A DNA stretch of 7,146 nt from Lachnospiraceae bacterium (GCA_024691145.1 JAILNW010000409.1:1-7146); one strand, 5' to 3'. Counted from the stretch's first letter, positions 1 to 6,698 are shown. Numbers and translations are program-made. The notes: generated by a model from the sequence alone, not told the origin.

Positions 1-400
1 GATATACGTCCTGAAAAGCTTCTGCCAGCTTATATAATAAAAAAGCAAAAATAGTAAGAAACAATATGCCAGAACGTCCAGTTGCAATGGAATATATGAT
101 GCATCCCAAAAATGCCGCTGATGTTGTAGCAATCCTGCTTAAAACATATTCCTTATCTGTATACTTGCTGTTAACATCTGAAACCTGGAATGATCTCATA
201 CCATACAATGCAAGTGCAGCATAAGGATTAACTATTTTCATTGCAAGGGTATAGACTCCGGCATCTCCAAATCCATCTTTCTCCCATCTTGCAACAATTA
301 AATTTGTAAGAAACAGAATTGACAAATAACACAAAGAACCTATTGTATTCCATATTGCACCATTTGCCAGATTCTTTTTTTCACTAACTTTATTATCCAA
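1..400 (-). CDS. Polysaccharide flippase-like membrane protein, N-terminal part (runs off left edge)
   Basis: About 133 residues are visible, beginning MDNKVSEKKNLANGAIWNTI and still open at position 1. The start is taken as TTG at 400 because AGGGGAGG at 416-409 lies 8 bases upstream and no in-frame ATG occurs until about residue 60. After a short basic N-terminus there is a hydrophobic segment (about residues 14-36), then a loop with KYTDKEYVLSRIATT, then two more hydrophobic stretches before the edge. The layout and the GMRSFQVSDV-like segment recall polysaccharide/lipopolysaccharide transporters of the MOP superfamily (Wzx type), which move lipid-linked sugar repeats across the membrane. 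That assignment is by resemblance only. It starts 21 bp after pyrD on the same strand with no visible terminator or promoter between, so it is probably the last visible gene of the pyr operon. The missing C-terminal part prevents a firmer family call. Confidence 0.6.
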   Translation of the reverse strand, partial: MDNKVSEKKNLANGAIWNTIGSLCYLSILFLTNLIVARWEKDGFGDAGVYTLAMKIVNPYAALALYGMRSFQVSDVNSKYTDKEYVLSRIATTSAAFLGCIIYSIATGRSGILFLTIFAFLLYKLAEAFQDVY

Positions 401-421
401 AACTTTTGCCTCCCCTATTTA

Positions 422-1327
422 TTATTTTACACATCCAATTATATCATTAATATCATCAATATTATTCTTTTCAAGGAAATCTTTAATTCCATCCACAATC
501 TCCACTGTTGCATATGGATTATTAAAGTTTGCTGTTCCAACACATATAGCAGTGGCACCTGCCATCAAGAATTCAATTGCATCAGAAGCAGTTGATATAC
601 CGCCCATTCCGATGACAGGAAGTTTAACAGCATTTGCAACCTGATAAACCATTCTTATTGCAACAGGCATAATAGCTGGACCAGATAAACCGCCGGTCTT
701 ATTGGCAACAGCAAATGTTCTTCTGTTTATATTAATTCTCATACCAGTTATAGTATTAATAAGAGAAAGTGCATCAGCACCGCCACACTCTGCAGCTCTT
801 GCAATCTCTGTAATATCAGTAACATTTGGACTAAGTTTCATAATAACAGGCTGCTTTGCATACTTCTTAATCTCTCTTGTAATCTCTTCTACAGCCTTAG
901 GATTCTGACCAAAAGCAATACCGCCTTCCTTAACATTAGGACATGAAATATTAATTTCCATCATGTCAATTGGCTGGTCAGCAAGCTTCTCAACAACCTC
1001 AATATAATCCTTAGTACTTCTTCCACAGACATTAATAACTGTTTTACAGTCATACTTTTGCAAAAATGGAATGTCTCTTTCAATAAAAGTATCAATTCCA
1101 GGATTCTGTAAACCCACAGCATTAATCATACCGCCATAAGTTTCTGCAATTCTTGGAGTAGGATTTCCCTGCCAAGGAACATTGGCAACACCTTTAGTTA
1201 TAACTCCGCCTAATTTATTCAAATCAACAAAATCAGCATATTCCATACCAGAACCAAAAGTTCCTGATGCTGTCATAACAGGATTGTTAAGTTCTACTCC
1301 TGCTATATTTACCTTCATACTGCTCAT
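422..1327 (-). CDS. pyrD: Dihydroorotate dehydrogenase B, catalytic FMN subunit
   Basis: Oxidises dihydroorotate to orotate in the cytoplasm, step 4 of UMP synthesis, passing electrons to NAD+ through its partner PyrK. From the ATG at 1327 the protein has 301 residues, the normal class 1B length. Visible marks are the N-terminal NPVMTASGTFGSG (residues 15-27), the NPG of the substrate region (75-77), NISCPN (126-131) with Cys129 as the catalytic base typical of class 1 type B (Ser is used in class 2), MKLSPN (163-168), and the FMN-phosphate-binding GMGGISTASDAIEF near 240-253. ATG 1327 is preferred over the upstream GTG at 1333 because GAGGTG (1338-1333) sits at proper spacing before the ATG and overlaps the GTG; a further ATG at 1318 is too far away. 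The gene lies 15 bp after pyrK, which encodes the subunit this class needs. Confidence 0.97.
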   Translation of the reverse strand: MSSMKVNIAGVELNNPVMTASGTFGSGMEYADFVDLNKLGGVITKGVANVPWQGNPTPRIAETYGGMINAVGLQNPGIDTFIERDIPFLQKYDCKTVINVCGRSTKDYIEVVEKLADQPIDMMEINISCPNVKEGGIAFGQNPKAVEEITREIKKYAKQPVIMKLSPNVTDITEIARAAECGGADALSLINTITGMRININRRTFAVANKTGGLSGPAIMPVAIRMVYQVANAVKLPVIGMGGISTASDAIEFLMAGATAICVGTANFNNPYATVEIVDGIKDFLEKNNIDDINDIIGCVK

Positions 1328-1342
1328 TATCACACCTCAATT

Positions 1343-2110
1343 CTATAGTTCAATCTCATTTGCGTCAAATACAGGGCCATCTTTACAAACTCTCTTGTTG
1401 TTAACCTTAGTATGCTCATCAACATCCTTAGATTTGCAAACACATGCAAGACATGCACCTATTCCACAAGCCATTCTTTCTTCCATAGAAATCTGTGCTT
1501 CCATGCCCTTTTCATTAGCATATGCTTTTATTCCCTTTAACATTGGCAAAGGTCCACAGGCATATATAATGTCAGCCTCAATATTGTTAGCTTTAATGGC
1601 ATCAATAACATTACCCTTAGTTCCACAAGAACCATCTTCAGTTGATATATATACATTTCCAAAGGCTTCAAATTCAGTATTTAAAAATAACTCATCTCTG
1701 TAACCAAGTACAATGCTTTTCTCACACTGTAACTGCTTTGATAATTCCAACATAGGAGGAATTCCTATTCCACCACCTATAATAATAGCCTTTTTGTCCT
1801 TTAAAGTAAAACCGTTACCTAAAGGTCCCATAATAGTAATGCAGTCTCCTGCCTTGTATTCAGAAAACTCCTTAGTTCCCTTTCCAACAACTCTGAAAAC
1901 AACTCTTAACTTTTTATTCTCTTTGTCAATACGACAAATACTTATAGGTCTTGGAAGAAGACTTCCCTCACCCTTACAGAAAATATTAATAAACTGGCCA
2001 CACTTTGCCTTATCTACAATATCACCACAATTTATCCACATATCAACTACATCACTGCCGATAAAACTAATATTATCCACAGTGGCTGTTACTCTATCTA
2101 TATCTGCCAT
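1343..2110 (-). CDS. pyrK: Dihydroorotate dehydrogenase B, FAD/[2Fe-2S] electron-transfer subunit
   Basis: Partner of PyrD in the PyrD2-PyrK2 enzyme; it takes electrons from the FMN subunit through an iron-sulfur cluster and FAD to NAD+. The 255-residue protein shows the flavin-binding RPIS (54-57), IMGPLGNGF (93-101), the nucleotide-binding GGGIGIPPM (112-120), YACGP (183-187) and the C-terminal cluster motif ERMACGIGACLACVC. Cys215, Cys220, Cys223 and Cys242 (NKRVCKDGPVF) are the expected four [2Fe-2S] ligands. The order of FAD domain, NAD domain and cluster domain is the usual one. The start is set at ATG 2110: AAAGGTG (2126-2120) is about 9 bases upstream, whereas the alternative GTG at 2122 lies inside that ribosome site. 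The gene is separated from trpB by 71 bp containing a strong hairpin, so its expression may differ from the upstream genes. Confidence 0.97.
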   Translation of the reverse strand: MADIDRVTATVDNISFIGSDVVDMWINCGDIVDKAKCGQFINIFCKGEGSLLPRPISICRIDKENKKLRVVFRVVGKGTKEFSEYKAGDCITIMGPLGNGFTLKDKKAIIIGGGIGIPPMLELSKQLQCEKSIVLGYRDELFLNTEFEAFGNVYISTEDGSCGTKGNVIDAIKANNIEADIIYACGPLPMLKGIKAYANEKGMEAQISMEERMACGIGACLACVCKSKDVDEHTKVNNKRVCKDGPVFDANEIEL

Positions 2111-2137
2111 TATATAACGCACCTTTCATCAAAATAT

Positions 2138-2164
2138 GAGGGATAAGATAAAGCCTTATCCCTC
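2138..2164 (-). promoter_or_regulatory. Intercistronic hairpin between trpB and pyrK (possible weak terminator or processing site)
   Basis: A perfect 10-bp inverted repeat (GAGGGATAAG / CTTATCCCTC) with a 7-nt loop fills the trpB-pyrK gap. In the direction of operon transcription the stem is followed by ATATTTTGATG, a short, interrupted T-tract, so it looks like a weak terminator rather than a full stop. It could equally shield the 3' end of a processed upstream message. On the other strand the stem is followed by TATATATTATT, also U-rich, but no gene on that strand reads into it. The stem and loop are seen directly; the role is inferred. Confidence 0.6.
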
Positions 2165-2181
2165 TATATATTATTCTAGTT

Positions 2182-3531
2182 TTAGCCTCTTAATACAGGA
2201 ATCTCATCATCTGTTGGGATGTAATCATCCATAGTTCCATCATTGAATGCTTCATAAGCCTTCATATCGAAGTAACCTGTTCCAGTGAGACCAAATAGAA
2301 TTGTCTTAGCCTCTCCTGTTTCCTTGCACTTCTTAGCCTCATCAATAGCAGCCTTAATTGCATGTGAGCTTTCTGGAGCTGGAAGAATACCTTCAACCTG
2401 TGCGAAGTATCTTGCTGCTTCAAATACCTCAGTCTGCTTAACAGCTACAGCTTCCATTAACTTATCATCATATAACTGAGATAATATTGTACTCATACCA
2501 TGATATCTGAGTCCGCCTGCATGAATAGCTGATGGCATGAACTCTGAACCTAAAGTATACATCTTAGCCTGTGGGCAAACATGACCAGTATCACAGAAGT
2601 CATATACATACTTACCTCTTGTAAATGAAGGACAAGATGCAGGCTCAACAGCGATTATTCTGTAGTCTTTGATACCTTTAATCTTCTCACCCATAAATGG
2701 AGAAATAAGTCCACCTAGGTTAGATCCGCCACCTGCGCATCCTATGATAATATCAGGTGATACACCATACTTCTCTAAAGCAGTCTTTGCTTCTAATCCG
2801 ATAACTGTCTGATGTAATAATACCTGGCTAAGTACTGAACCAAGTACATAACGATATCCTTCCTGAGTAGTTGCTGCTTCAACAGCCTCAGAAATAGCAC
2901 ATCCTAAACTTCCTGTTGTATCATGGAATTTAGCTAATATTTCTCTTCCTACATTAGTTGTATTAGAAGGTGAAGGAGTAACCTTTGCACCATAAGTTCT
3001 CATAACTTCTCTTCTGAATGGCTTCTGCTCATATGAACACTTAACCATATATACCTGACAGTCAAGGTCAAGATATGCACATGCCATAGATAAAGCTGTA
3101 CCCCACTGACCAGCACCTGTCTCAGTTGTAACACCCTTTAATCCCTGCTTCTTAGCATAGTATGCCTGAGCAATTGCTGAATTAAGTTTGTGACTTCCTG
3201 AAGTATTATTTCCTTCAAATTTGTAATAAATCTTAGCAGGTGTTCCTAACTTCTTCTCTAAGCAGTAAGCTCTTACTACTGGAGAAGGTCTGTACATCTT
3301 ATAGAAATTTCTGATTTCCTCTGGAATCTCAATATATGCATCTGTATCATTCAACTCCTGCTTTGCAAGCTCTGTACAGAAAACATGTGAAAGTTCTTCA
3401 AGTGTTACAGGCTCCTTTGTTCCTGGATTAATAAGTGGTGCTGGCTTGTTAATCATATCTGCACGTAAATTGTACCAGGCCTTTGGCATCTCACTTTCTT
3501 CTAGATAAATCTTGTATGGTATCTCGCTCAT
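2182..3531 (-). CDS. trpB: Tryptophan synthase beta chain-like PLP enzyme, TrpB2 subfamily
   Basis: TrpB enzymes join indole to an aminoacrylate made from serine (or O-phosphoserine in some TrpB2 members) to give tryptophan, using PLP. From ATG 3531 the protein has 449 residues, longer than ordinary TrpB (about 400) and typical of TrpB2, which carries an N-terminal extension and is usually not paired with TrpA. Seen here are the PLP lysine motif GSHKLNSA (Lys115), ETGAGQWG (136-143, the W rather than H being a TrpB2 mark; Glu137 is the catalytic acid), the phosphate-binding CAGGGSNLGG (265-274), EGILPAPESSHA (380-391) and LTGTGYFDM (415-423). An ATG at 3546 is in frame, but GGAGG at 3544-3540 overlaps it and lies 8 bases before ATG 3531, so the shorter start is preferred. 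No trpA or other trp gene is adjacent; it sits 35 bp after pyrF inside a pyrimidine operon. Indole salvage or a related beta-replacement is possible. Confidence 0.9.
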   Translation of the reverse strand: MSEIPYKIYLEESEMPKAWYNLRADMINKPAPLINPGTKEPVTLEELSHVFCTELAKQELNDTDAYIEIPEEIRNFYKMYRPSPVVRAYCLEKKLGTPAKIYYKFEGNNTSGSHKLNSAIAQAYYAKKQGLKGVTTETGAGQWGTALSMACAYLDLDCQVYMVKCSYEQKPFRREVMRTYGAKVTPSPSNTTNVGREILAKFHDTTGSLGCAISEAVEAATTQEGYRYVLGSVLSQVLLHQTVIGLEAKTALEKYGVSPDIIIGCAGGGSNLGGLISPFMGEKIKGIKDYRIIAVEPASCPSFTRGKYVYDFCDTGHVCPQAKMYTLGSEFMPSAIHAGGLRYHGMSTILSQLYDDKLMEAVAVKQTEVFEAARYFAQVEGILPAPESSHAIKAAIDEAKKCKETGEAKTILFGLTGTGYFDMKAYEAFNDGTMDDYIPTDDEIPVLRG

Positions 3532-3566
3532 CCCATATTCCTCCATTCTTTAAAATAAACATTATA

Positions 3567-4487
3567 TTATTTCATACAGCACTTTAAGTCTTCTTTCATA
3601 TCAAGAACTGCCTGTCTTGAAGCGTCTGCATAATTTTCACTGCCAAATGAAGCATACTTTTCCTGCTTATATGCTGCAATAATTCCTCTTGATGAATTTA
3701 CGATTGCTCCTAAACCATCCTTATCAAAATAATGAACAAGGTCAGAACCCTTTCCTCCCTGTGCTCCGTATCCTGGAATAAGGAAACATGTCTTAGGAAG
3801 CATCTGTCTTAAAACTTTACCCTGCTCTGGGTAAGTAGCACCTACAACTGCACCAACGTAACTGTAGTTATCACCCATGTGCATAGCACCCCATTCATTA
3901 ACTTTATCAGCAACATGCTCATAAAGAGGCTTTCCATCTATTAACTTATCCTGGAACTCTCCGCTTGAAGGATTTGAAGTCTTAACAAGTACAAATATAC
4001 CCTTTCCATCCTCTTTACAAATATCGATAAATGGCTTGACTCCATCTGTTCCAAGATATGGATTAACTGTTGCAAAATCTTCATCAAAAGCTTTATACTT
4101 CTTGCTTCCGACAACTGTTGTTCCTAAATGTCCTACTGCATATGCTGCTGATGTAGAACCTATATCACCTCTTTTAATATCAGCGATAATAACAAGTCCC
4201 TTTTCTCTGCAGTAATCAATCGTCTTCTTATATGCTATCAAACCTTCAACGCCAAACTGCTCATACATGGCAATCTGTGGCTTAACAGCTGGTATAAGGT
4301 CATATACTGCATCTACGATTCCCTTGTTGTACTGCCATATTGCCTCTGCTGCACCCTCAAGAGTCTCTCCATACTGTTCAAATGCCTTCTTCTGAATGTG
4401 CTCTGGCACATAGTTAAGCATTGGATCAAGACCAACAACAATAGGTGCCTGGAGTTTAGAAATCTTTTCCATCAGTTTATTAATCAT
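3567..4487 (-). CDS. pyrF: Orotidine 5'-phosphate decarboxylase (long subfamily)
   Basis: Decarboxylates OMP to UMP, the last step of the pathway, in the cytoplasm. At 306 residues it belongs to the longer form of the family (often called subfamily 2), not the roughly 240-residue B. subtilis/E. coli form. It shows VVGLDP (17-22) for the phosphate-sugar end, the catalytic stretch ADIKRGDIG (102-110) with Asp103, Lys105 and Asp108 of the D-x-K-x-x-D signature, VGATYP (215-220), LIPGYGAQGG (236-245) and NSSRGI (264-269) for phosphate binding. GGAGG at 4500-4496 is 8 bases before the ATG, and the gap to pyrC is 17 bp, so translation and transcription are probably linked. Nothing appears broken or missing. 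Confidence 0.97.
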   Translation of the reverse strand: MINKLMEKISKLQAPIVVGLDPMLNYVPEHIQKKAFEQYGETLEGAAEAIWQYNKGIVDAVYDLIPAVKPQIAMYEQFGVEGLIAYKKTIDYCREKGLVIIADIKRGDIGSTSAAYAVGHLGTTVVGSKKYKAFDEDFATVNPYLGTDGVKPFIDICKEDGKGIFVLVKTSNPSSGEFQDKLIDGKPLYEHVADKVNEWGAMHMGDNYSYVGAVVGATYPEQGKVLRQMLPKTCFLIPGYGAQGGKGSDLVHYFDKDGLGAIVNSSRGIIAAYKQEKYASFGSENYADASRQAVLDMKEDLKCCMK

Positions 4488-4504
4488 TATGTTTTCCTCC
4501 GATT

Positions 4505-5791
4505 CTATCCCTCGTAAACCACGTTACCATCTACAAGAGTATATTTTATATTTCCTTTAACTTTCCATCCGTCATAAGGAGTATTCCTTCCTTTTGAAGC
4601 AAATGTATTAATATCTATAGTATATTCATTATCAATATCCGCAATAACTATATCGGCAGCATATCCTTCATCAATACAGCCTTTTTTAATTCCTAAAACA
4701 GCTGCTGGATTAACACTCATCTTTTCAACTAACTGGCTAAGAGTCAGTTCTCCATTAAGTACAAGTGTTGTATAACTTAAAGGAAATGCAGTTTCAAGTC
4801 CAACTATACCAAATGGTGAATTAGCAAAACCTTTGCTCTTCTCCTCTTCTCCATGTGGTGCATGATCTGTTGAAATAACATCCATAATGCCATTATATAA
4901 ACCATACTTAAGCATATCCACATCACTCTGCTTTCTAAGTGGCGGATTCATCTTATACTTGGCATCATCTGTCTTAATATCTGCATCTGTCAATGTAAAA
5001 TGATGAGGACAAACCTCAGCTGTTACATCTAATCCATCTTCCTTTGCTAACTTAACTAACTTGACACTGTCTTCTGTTGAACAGTGACAAAGATGAAGTC
5101 TGCAGCCTGCTTCCTTAGCCATAATTATATCCCTTGCTACAATTACATCTTCAACAGCATTAGAAATACCAGGAACTCCGAACTCTTTATCCTTAAGTCC
5201 TGCATTAATAACACCTTTTCCAACAAGTGTCTTATCTTCACAATGTGCAAGAACAGGTATTCCGGCTTCTTTAGCTAACTTCATGCCTTCAAGGTAAACT
5301 GCTGTATCCATAACAGACTTTCCATCTTCACTTATAGCTACTGCACCTGCCTTAGCCATGCCGATTATATCAGCAAGTTCCTTTCCTTCCTGACCCTTTG
5401 TAACTGCACCTACAGGAAGTATATGAACTACAGCCTCCTGCTTTGCTTTATCTATTACATACTTTATCATCTCCATCGAATCTGTGGCTGGTTTTGTATT
5501 AGGCATAGGACAGATTGAAGTAAATCCGCCATGTGCCGCTGCTGCTGCCCCTGTACTAATTGTCTCCTTATATTCAAAACCTGGCTCTCTAAGGTGTACA
5601 TGCAGGTCTATAAATCCTGGCATAACATACAGTCCTTCAGCATCTATCTCTTTATCAAATGTATCTAAGACTTCGTCAACACCGCCTTCTAAAACTCGTG
5701 TAATAACTCCGTCTTCCGCAATAATATCGTATCTGCCCTCTCTATTAGACTTTGGATCCACTATATATCCATTCTTTATTAATAATTTCAT
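4505..5791 (-). CDS. pyrC: Dihydroorotase (class I amidohydrolase)
   Basis: Cyclises N-carbamoyl-aspartate to dihydroorotate, step 3 of UMP synthesis, with zinc. The 428 residues match the Bacillus/Aquifex-type length. The amidohydrolase metal set is visible: HVH within DLHVHLREPG (His64, His66), Asp156 of SEDG (the position that bridges the metals in this class), His183 in LAHCED, His236 in HLCHCSTEDS, and Asp309 in STDHAPHG. MPNTKP (96-101) contributes the substrate-binding asparagine. The short N- and C-terminal beta domain segments are both present, ending VKGNIKYTLVDGNVVYEG. It is the first gene of the operon: AGGATGG (5804-5798) lies 6 bases before the ATG and a good sigma-A promoter lies upstream. 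All metal ligands are kept, so an active enzyme is expected rather than the inactive homologue found in some bacteria. Confidence 0.97.
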   Translation of the reverse strand: MKLLIKNGYIVDPKSNREGRYDIIAEDGVITRVLEGGVDEVLDTFDKEIDAEGLYVMPGFIDLHVHLREPGFEYKETISTGAAAAAHGGFTSICPMPNTKPATDSMEMIKYVIDKAKQEAVVHILPVGAVTKGQEGKELADIIGMAKAGAVAISEDGKSVMDTAVYLEGMKLAKEAGIPVLAHCEDKTLVGKGVINAGLKDKEFGVPGISNAVEDVIVARDIIMAKEAGCRLHLCHCSTEDSVKLVKLAKEDGLDVTAEVCPHHFTLTDADIKTDDAKYKMNPPLRKQSDVDMLKYGLYNGIMDVISTDHAPHGEEEKSKGFANSPFGIVGLETAFPLSYTTLVLNGELTLSQLVEKMSVNPAAVLGIKKGCIDEGYAADIVIADIDNEYTIDINTFASKGRNTPYDGWKVKGNIKYTLVDGNVVYEG

Positions 5792-5851
5792 AAAAAACCA
5801 TCCTAACGTATCTTCGATAAATAACTCATTACAAAAAACTAACCACTCTAT

Positions 5852-5880
5852 ATTTTACAAAAAGTATGGTATAATGTCAA
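5852..5880 (-). promoter_or_regulatory. Sigma-A-type promoter of the pyr operon
   Basis: Reading leftwards, TTGACA (5880-5875) and TAAAAT (5857-5852) are separated by exactly 17 bases, giving a predicted start near 5845 and a leader of roughly 55 nt before pyrC. The leader contains no terminator-like hairpin, so PyrR-style transcription attenuation is not apparent there. Confidence 0.8.
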
Positions 5881-5892
5881 GTCTATTCAAAC

Positions 5893-5921
5893 TTGCTAAA
5901 ATATGTAAATTGTGTTATAAT
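5893..5921 (+). promoter_or_regulatory. Sigma-A-type promoter of the zinc-ribbon gene, divergent from the pyr promoter
   Basis: TTGCTA (5893-5898) and TATAAT (5916-5921) have a 17-base spacer, and a TG one base before the -10 box (5913-5914) gives an extended -10. The expected start is near 5928, about 43 nt before the TTG start codon. Its -35 box is only 12 bp from that of the opposing pyr promoter. Confidence 0.75.
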
Positions 5922-5970
5922 CTTCTTTGTTCAAGCATATTTATTCATACTTTAGAGAGGACTGATATTA

Positions 5971-6180
5971 TTGAAATTCAAAAGAGTATGTCCCAAGTGT
6001 GGCTGTGTTGACATAGTAAAAATTGTAGGGGCAAGAAGCAGAGTTGGATTGTTTAAAGTGATACATTTTAATTATCACATTTGTGTAAACTGTGGATACA
6101 CAGAACGCTGGATGCATCAAAAGGACTTGCAGAACCTTAAAAACATGAAAAGTAGCAGATACAAGTTTTTTAACAAATAA
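5971..6180 (+). CDS. Small zinc-ribbon protein of unknown function
   Basis: This 69-residue, basic protein has two zinc knuckles, CPKCG (Cys7, Cys10) and CVNCGYTERW (Cys38, Cys41), separated by a 27-residue beta-type linker, which together should bind one zinc ion. No other domain or membrane segment is seen; the C-terminal 20 residues are rich in Lys, Asn and Arg. Similar stand-alone zinc ribbons occur in many Firmicutes with no assigned role. The start is TTG at 5971, supported by AGAGAGG at 5954-5960 and by the absence of any in-frame ATG before the first zinc knuckle. It is divergently transcribed from pyrC and followed 41 bp later by the tautomerase-family gene on the same strand, with which it may be co-transcribed. 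Nucleic-acid or protein binding is possible but not shown. Confidence 0.8.
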   Translation: MKFKRVCPKCGCVDIVKIVGARSRVGLFKVIHFNYHICVNCGYTERWMHQKDLQNLKNMKSSRYKFFNK

Positions 6181-6197
6181 ACTACTACTCTCATAAT
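6170..6197 (+). promoter_or_regulatory. Possible additional promoter for the tautomerase-family gene
   Basis: TTAACA (6170-6175) and CATAAT (6192-6197) are 16 bases apart, each one mismatch from consensus. This overlaps the end of the zinc-ribbon gene and would start transcription near 6204, just ahead of the ribosome site. In AT-rich DNA such matches arise easily, so this is tentative. Confidence 0.3.
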
Positions 6198-6221
6198 TAT
6201 ATCAAGAAAGGATGGTAATTT

Positions 6222-6566
6222 ATGCCTTATATTAATTCAAAAGTAAGCGTATCATTATCAAAAGAAAAGGAAATTGAGTTAAAAGAAAGACTTGGAAAAG
6301 CAATTGAAGCAATTCCAGGAAAGACAGAAACATGGCTTATGGTTGATATCGAAGACAATTGCAAACTTTACTTCGGTGGAGATAACAGCAAGCCTATGGC
6401 TTATGTTGATGTTAAAGTTTTAGGAAGTGAGAACAAAGCAGCATTTAATGCCATGACTGGTGTTCTTTGTGATGTTTATAAAGATGTACTAGGTATATCT
6501 CCAGACAAAGTTTATGTAACTTATCAGGCACTTGCGAACTGGGGATTTAACGGCAGCAATTTTTAG
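6222..6566 (+). CDS. MIF/phenylpyruvate tautomerase family protein
   Basis: The 114-residue protein matches the size and full-length pattern of the macrophage migration inhibitory factor family, small trimeric proteins that catalyse keto-enol tautomerisation of phenylpyruvate-like substrates in vitro. The catalytic N-terminal proline (Pro2, exposed when Met1 is removed) is present in MPYINSKVSV, and Lys34 aligns with the active-site lysine of animal MIF. The C-terminal GISPDKVYVTYQALANWGFN (91-110) follows the ISPDRVYINY...WNNS pattern of animal MIF. The CxxC of human MIF is absent (SKPMAY at that place). AAAGGATGG (6207-6215) precedes the ATG. There is no signal peptide, so it is predicted cytoplasmic. 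The physiological substrate in bacteria is unknown. A strong terminator follows, so it closes the unit begun by the zinc-ribbon gene. Confidence 0.9.
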   Translation: MPYINSKVSVSLSKEKEIELKERLGKAIEAIPGKTETWLMVDIEDNCKLYFGGDNSKPMAYVDVKVLGSENKAAFNAMTGVLCDVYKDVLGISPDKVYVTYQALANWGFNGSNF

Positions 6567-6596
6567 TTGAACTTATATGATGATTTATTTTTCTTG

Positions 6597-6627
6597 AGGC
6601 TTGGATTTTTTTCAAGCCTTTTATATT
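6597..6627 (+). terminator. Intrinsic terminator after the tautomerase-family gene
   Basis: AGGCTTG (6597-6603) pairs perfectly with CAAGCCT (6613-6619) around a 9-nt T-rich loop, and TTTTATATT follows directly. It begins 30 bases past the stop codon. The other strand lacks a T-tract after the stem, so it acts rightwards only. Confidence 0.85.
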
Positions 6628-6669
6628 AGCAATTTAAAATTGTAAATATATGTAATAATATGTGTATAA

Positions 6670-6698
6670 TTGACATTTATCTGTTTTTCACTTATAAT
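6670..6698 (+). promoter_or_regulatory. Perfect-consensus sigma-A promoter of the acyltransferase gene
   Basis: TTGACA (6670-6675) and TATAAT (6693-6698) are both exact consensus boxes with the optimal 17-base spacer, giving an expected start near 6705 and a leader of about 43 nt. It lies just beyond the terminator, so the downstream gene is an independent unit. Confidence 0.85.

Noticed and set aside
1182..1703. Plus-strand open frame of 173 codons
   Set aside because: It lies antisense across pyrD and pyrK, whose motifs are unmistakable; its predicted protein is low-complexity and resembles no family.
2137..2185. Possible separate promoter for pyrKD in the trpB-pyrK gap
   Set aside because: TAATAT-like boxes exist, but no -35 box at proper spacing was found.
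5870..5875. Plus-strand TATAAT upstream of the zinc-ribbon gene
   Set aside because: No acceptable -35 box at 16-18 bases; it lies inside the pyrC promoter, and the 5893-5921 promoter is better.
5861..5953. 8-bp inverted repeat AAAGTATG / CATACTTT
   Set aside because: The arms are 77 bases apart in AT-rich DNA and flank no coherent structure; probably chance.
5484..6011. Plus-strand open frame of 175 codons
   Set aside because: It is antisense to the pyrC start, crosses both divergent promoters and enters the zinc-ribbon gene in another frame; no recognisable domain.
6630..6642. Near-palindrome CAATTT-A-AAATTG upstream of the acyltransferase promoter
   Set aside because: Entirely AT-rich apart from the end bases and about 27 bp before the -35 box; could be an operator, but such palindromes are common in this composition.
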